Assembly: GCA_902729315.2 (NCBI GenBank)
Contig: LR746269.1
Span: forward strand, 9,026,231-9,090,230
Origin: Spirodela intermedia
Lineage: Eukaryota; Streptophyta; Magnoliopsida; Alismatales; Araceae
DNA: 64,000 nucleotides
Direction of reading: 5' to 3'
Shown here: positions 60,530 through 64,000 of the stretch, piece after piece
Layout: each line of letters starts with the position of its first letter
Position numbering within the stretch: the first letter of the stretch is position 1
Position numbers and translations under genes: made by a program
Notes under the pieces: generated by a model
What the model was told of the DNA's origin: nothing
Database searches by the model: none
Seen by the model: the letters and a program-made list of their open reading frames with translations, nothing else

Positions 60530-61380
60530 GGAACTCTAGTTTATAGGTGCATAGTATAGCTTAAAAAAATTCTTTATGCTTATTTAACATCCATAAAATA
60601 AGGCTGTAATCTTGAAAGGTGATCGGGATGCGTAGAACCTGCCAGTCCCAAGCAGAATAGAGACTTCAAAAAACATTCCAATATTCGATTTTAAGGGGAA
60701 GTTTTGATCACAATCAGAGATGTGTGTCTGGAGTCCGATCTGGCACTTTCATTGCACCTGGATTGTGGCTATCAATACTTGCAGCGGGTTCCTCCCAGTT
60801 ACATTTAATCGAACAACATGAAGAGAGAATGGATAAATTCGGATCTACTGATCCCGTTGGTCACTGATGTGAAGGATTAAATACCTGTTATTTTCTTTGA
60901 AAATATATTTTACGGAATCCTATTCAGTAATGAAGAAAAGTCAGCTTAATTGTATCAGATTTGTGTCCTTACAGTATCTGCGTTTAGCAGACCATAACAA
61001 GTATTACCCATGCTTTATTAATTGGTTATTTAATTCCGTTAGTCATAGAGAGAGAATTCTAACAGTTTCACGAATGAGTTCTCGGCATAAGCGTTTAAAT
61101 TAATGATGGAAAATGATTGGAGAATATTCTCGTCGTGTACACGGTTCTTATGACTTCTTCACTTAGAGTAATATTTAATTATTTATATGACAATACAAAT
61201 GGCATCCCGGGCCATCTCATGTCCGTAGGTGCGACGTATATGCTTGCTCTGATCATCAACCGGTGGAGGACATCAGCACCTGTTTCATGCACAAAACGAG
61301 TTTTGCCGGCATTGATGAGGACCTCAATCGTATTCTGACCACTACGGCGACATATCCCTTGTCTGCCTTTCTTTAATCTC
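60530..61380. other. Upstream region of the cysteine protease gene
   Basis: No gene is recognised; open frames at 60897-61338 are short and unassigned. The promoter of the protease probably occupies the right part. Confidence 0.4.
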
Positions 61381-61387
61381 CTATGTC

Positions 61388-61395
61388 TATAAATA
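61388..61395 (+). promoter_or_regulatory. TATA box of the cysteine protease gene
   Basis: TATAAATA, 127 bp upstream of the start codon at 61522, a normal distance for a plant leader of about 95-100 bases. Confidence 0.7.
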
Positions 61396-61521
61396 CGAGT
61401 GTTCTCCTGGCTAGTCTTGCATTGTGAAACTCACATCAAATCTTTCTCCAAAACCACCCTTTGTTCGCCTTTCCTCATATTTCTTCGATAAGATATCAAG
61501 GAGTGGTTTGGGAGGGGAATC

Positions 61522-63372
<1,851 letters not shown>

Positions 63373-63401
63373 GAAATGTTATGCCGATCGCAAGTACTGC
63401 G

Positions 63402-63407
63402 AATAAA
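63402..63407 (+). terminator. Polyadenylation signal of the protease gene
   Basis: AATAAA 30 bp after the stop codon; a second AATAAA lies near 63463. Confidence 0.55.
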
Positions 63408-63479
63408 AATGTTATGCCTTTTGTCTTTCGGCGTATATAATATCACACGCATCCCCTGAATGAATAAAAGTGTTGACCG

Positions 63480-64000
63480 AGGTACCTTTCCAGCCTTGAA
63501 TAGAAATGTTTTGTGTTGATAACTGTGTAATAGATGGATATTCGGTTGATCAGAAAATTTGCAGGGTATCGTATTAACGTGCGCTTCATATTTCACTCTC
63601 GGCTGAATATTTACATGTACTTGGGAAGAAAACTGAAGAACTAACTTTTCGGTTCGCTCGTTTTTTTGGTAGACCCATTATGTTTTCGGGGATTTCTTCG
63701 GAATTTCTCACAAGAAAAGTCACCTGACAAAAGATCTGCACCGCCCCACGTAAAACCAAATTATGTCAGAAGACTTGGCCGCCTGTGGAATTATATAGGT
63801 ATATTGTGATTCTAATGTTCAGGGATCGAACCGGAAAAACCTATATTGATCATGTCCTAAAAGCAAACTGACGGTGCCACCCGGAGATGACGATGAGAAA
63901 GAGAGAGAAGGGTCCAGGGATGGTAAGACAGAGGGAAGGGACCCCGAGGAACCTCCCGTGTTGGCCAATTCGAGATGGCTAATCTCCCCTTCTCCACTCG
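63480..64000. other. Downstream intergenic DNA to window end
   Basis: No gene is recognised. The minus-strand open frame at 63207-63596 overlaps the protease exon and is a shadow frame. Confidence 0.4.

Noticed and set aside
63820-63845. tRNA T-arm-like sequence GGGATCGAACC
   Set aside because: No matching acceptor stem, D-arm or anticodon arm can be found at the right distances.

Overview
This window is nuclear DNA from a flowering plant. Its genes are plant-specific and carry introns: phytochrome, alpha-expansin, a heavy-metal-associated isoprenylated protein and a papain-like protease. They sit between decayed Ty1/copia and Ty3/gypsy retrotransposons. The exons of the phytochrome and F-box genes are very GC-rich beside AT-rich intergenic DNA, and the phytochrome reads most like monocot phytochrome A. 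A monocot, probably a commelinid, is my inference; I cannot name the species.

Layout. Positions 1-7583 and 27132-34748 are nearly identical (offset 27131, rising to 27165 after a GA microsatellite that differs by 34 bp). Each copy holds, left to right: a Ty3/gypsy integrase fragment, an intron-bearing pseudogene of proteasome ATPase subunit RPT3, an intact F-box/kelch gene, a promoter with three G-boxes, and the 3' end of phytochrome A, all on the minus strand. The right copy continues into a complete four-exon PHYA (33828-37514). In the left copy the near-identity stops at 7583 inside PHYA exon 2 and passes into a diverged PHYA pseudogene. About 11 kb of nested retroelements (7736 to about 18 kb, then GC-rich repeat DNA) interrupt that pseudogene, and its exon 1 part reappears at 18988-19885. 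This is the product expected from unequal crossing-over between PHYA and an older PHYA pseudogene to its left. Between the copies lies a small HIPP-type metal-binding gene (23873-24442).

Right half. PHYA is divergent from HRD1 (39551-46543, plus strand, seven coding exons), the ER membrane RING E3 ligase of ER-associated degradation. An alpha-expansin gene (48927-49881, minus) lies tail-to-tail with HRD1. From 50 to 61 kb the DNA is AT-rich and repeat-rich. It includes a 1743-bp solo LTR with a perfect 5-bp target duplication that splits a 173-bp tandem array. A papain-like cysteine protease gene (61522-63372) closes the window; its catalytic residues are present but two strongly conserved active-site neighbours are changed.

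How the genes may relate. PHYA is a far-red photoreceptor. The F-box gene just downstream has three CACGTG sites, the class bound by light-signalling bZIP and bHLH factors, so light control of it is plausible but unproven. HRD1, the F-box gene and the RPT3 relic all belong to ubiquitin-proteasome biology; I see no evidence that this is more than coincidence. The most notable structure is the tandem duplication with its recombinant phytochrome pseudogene.
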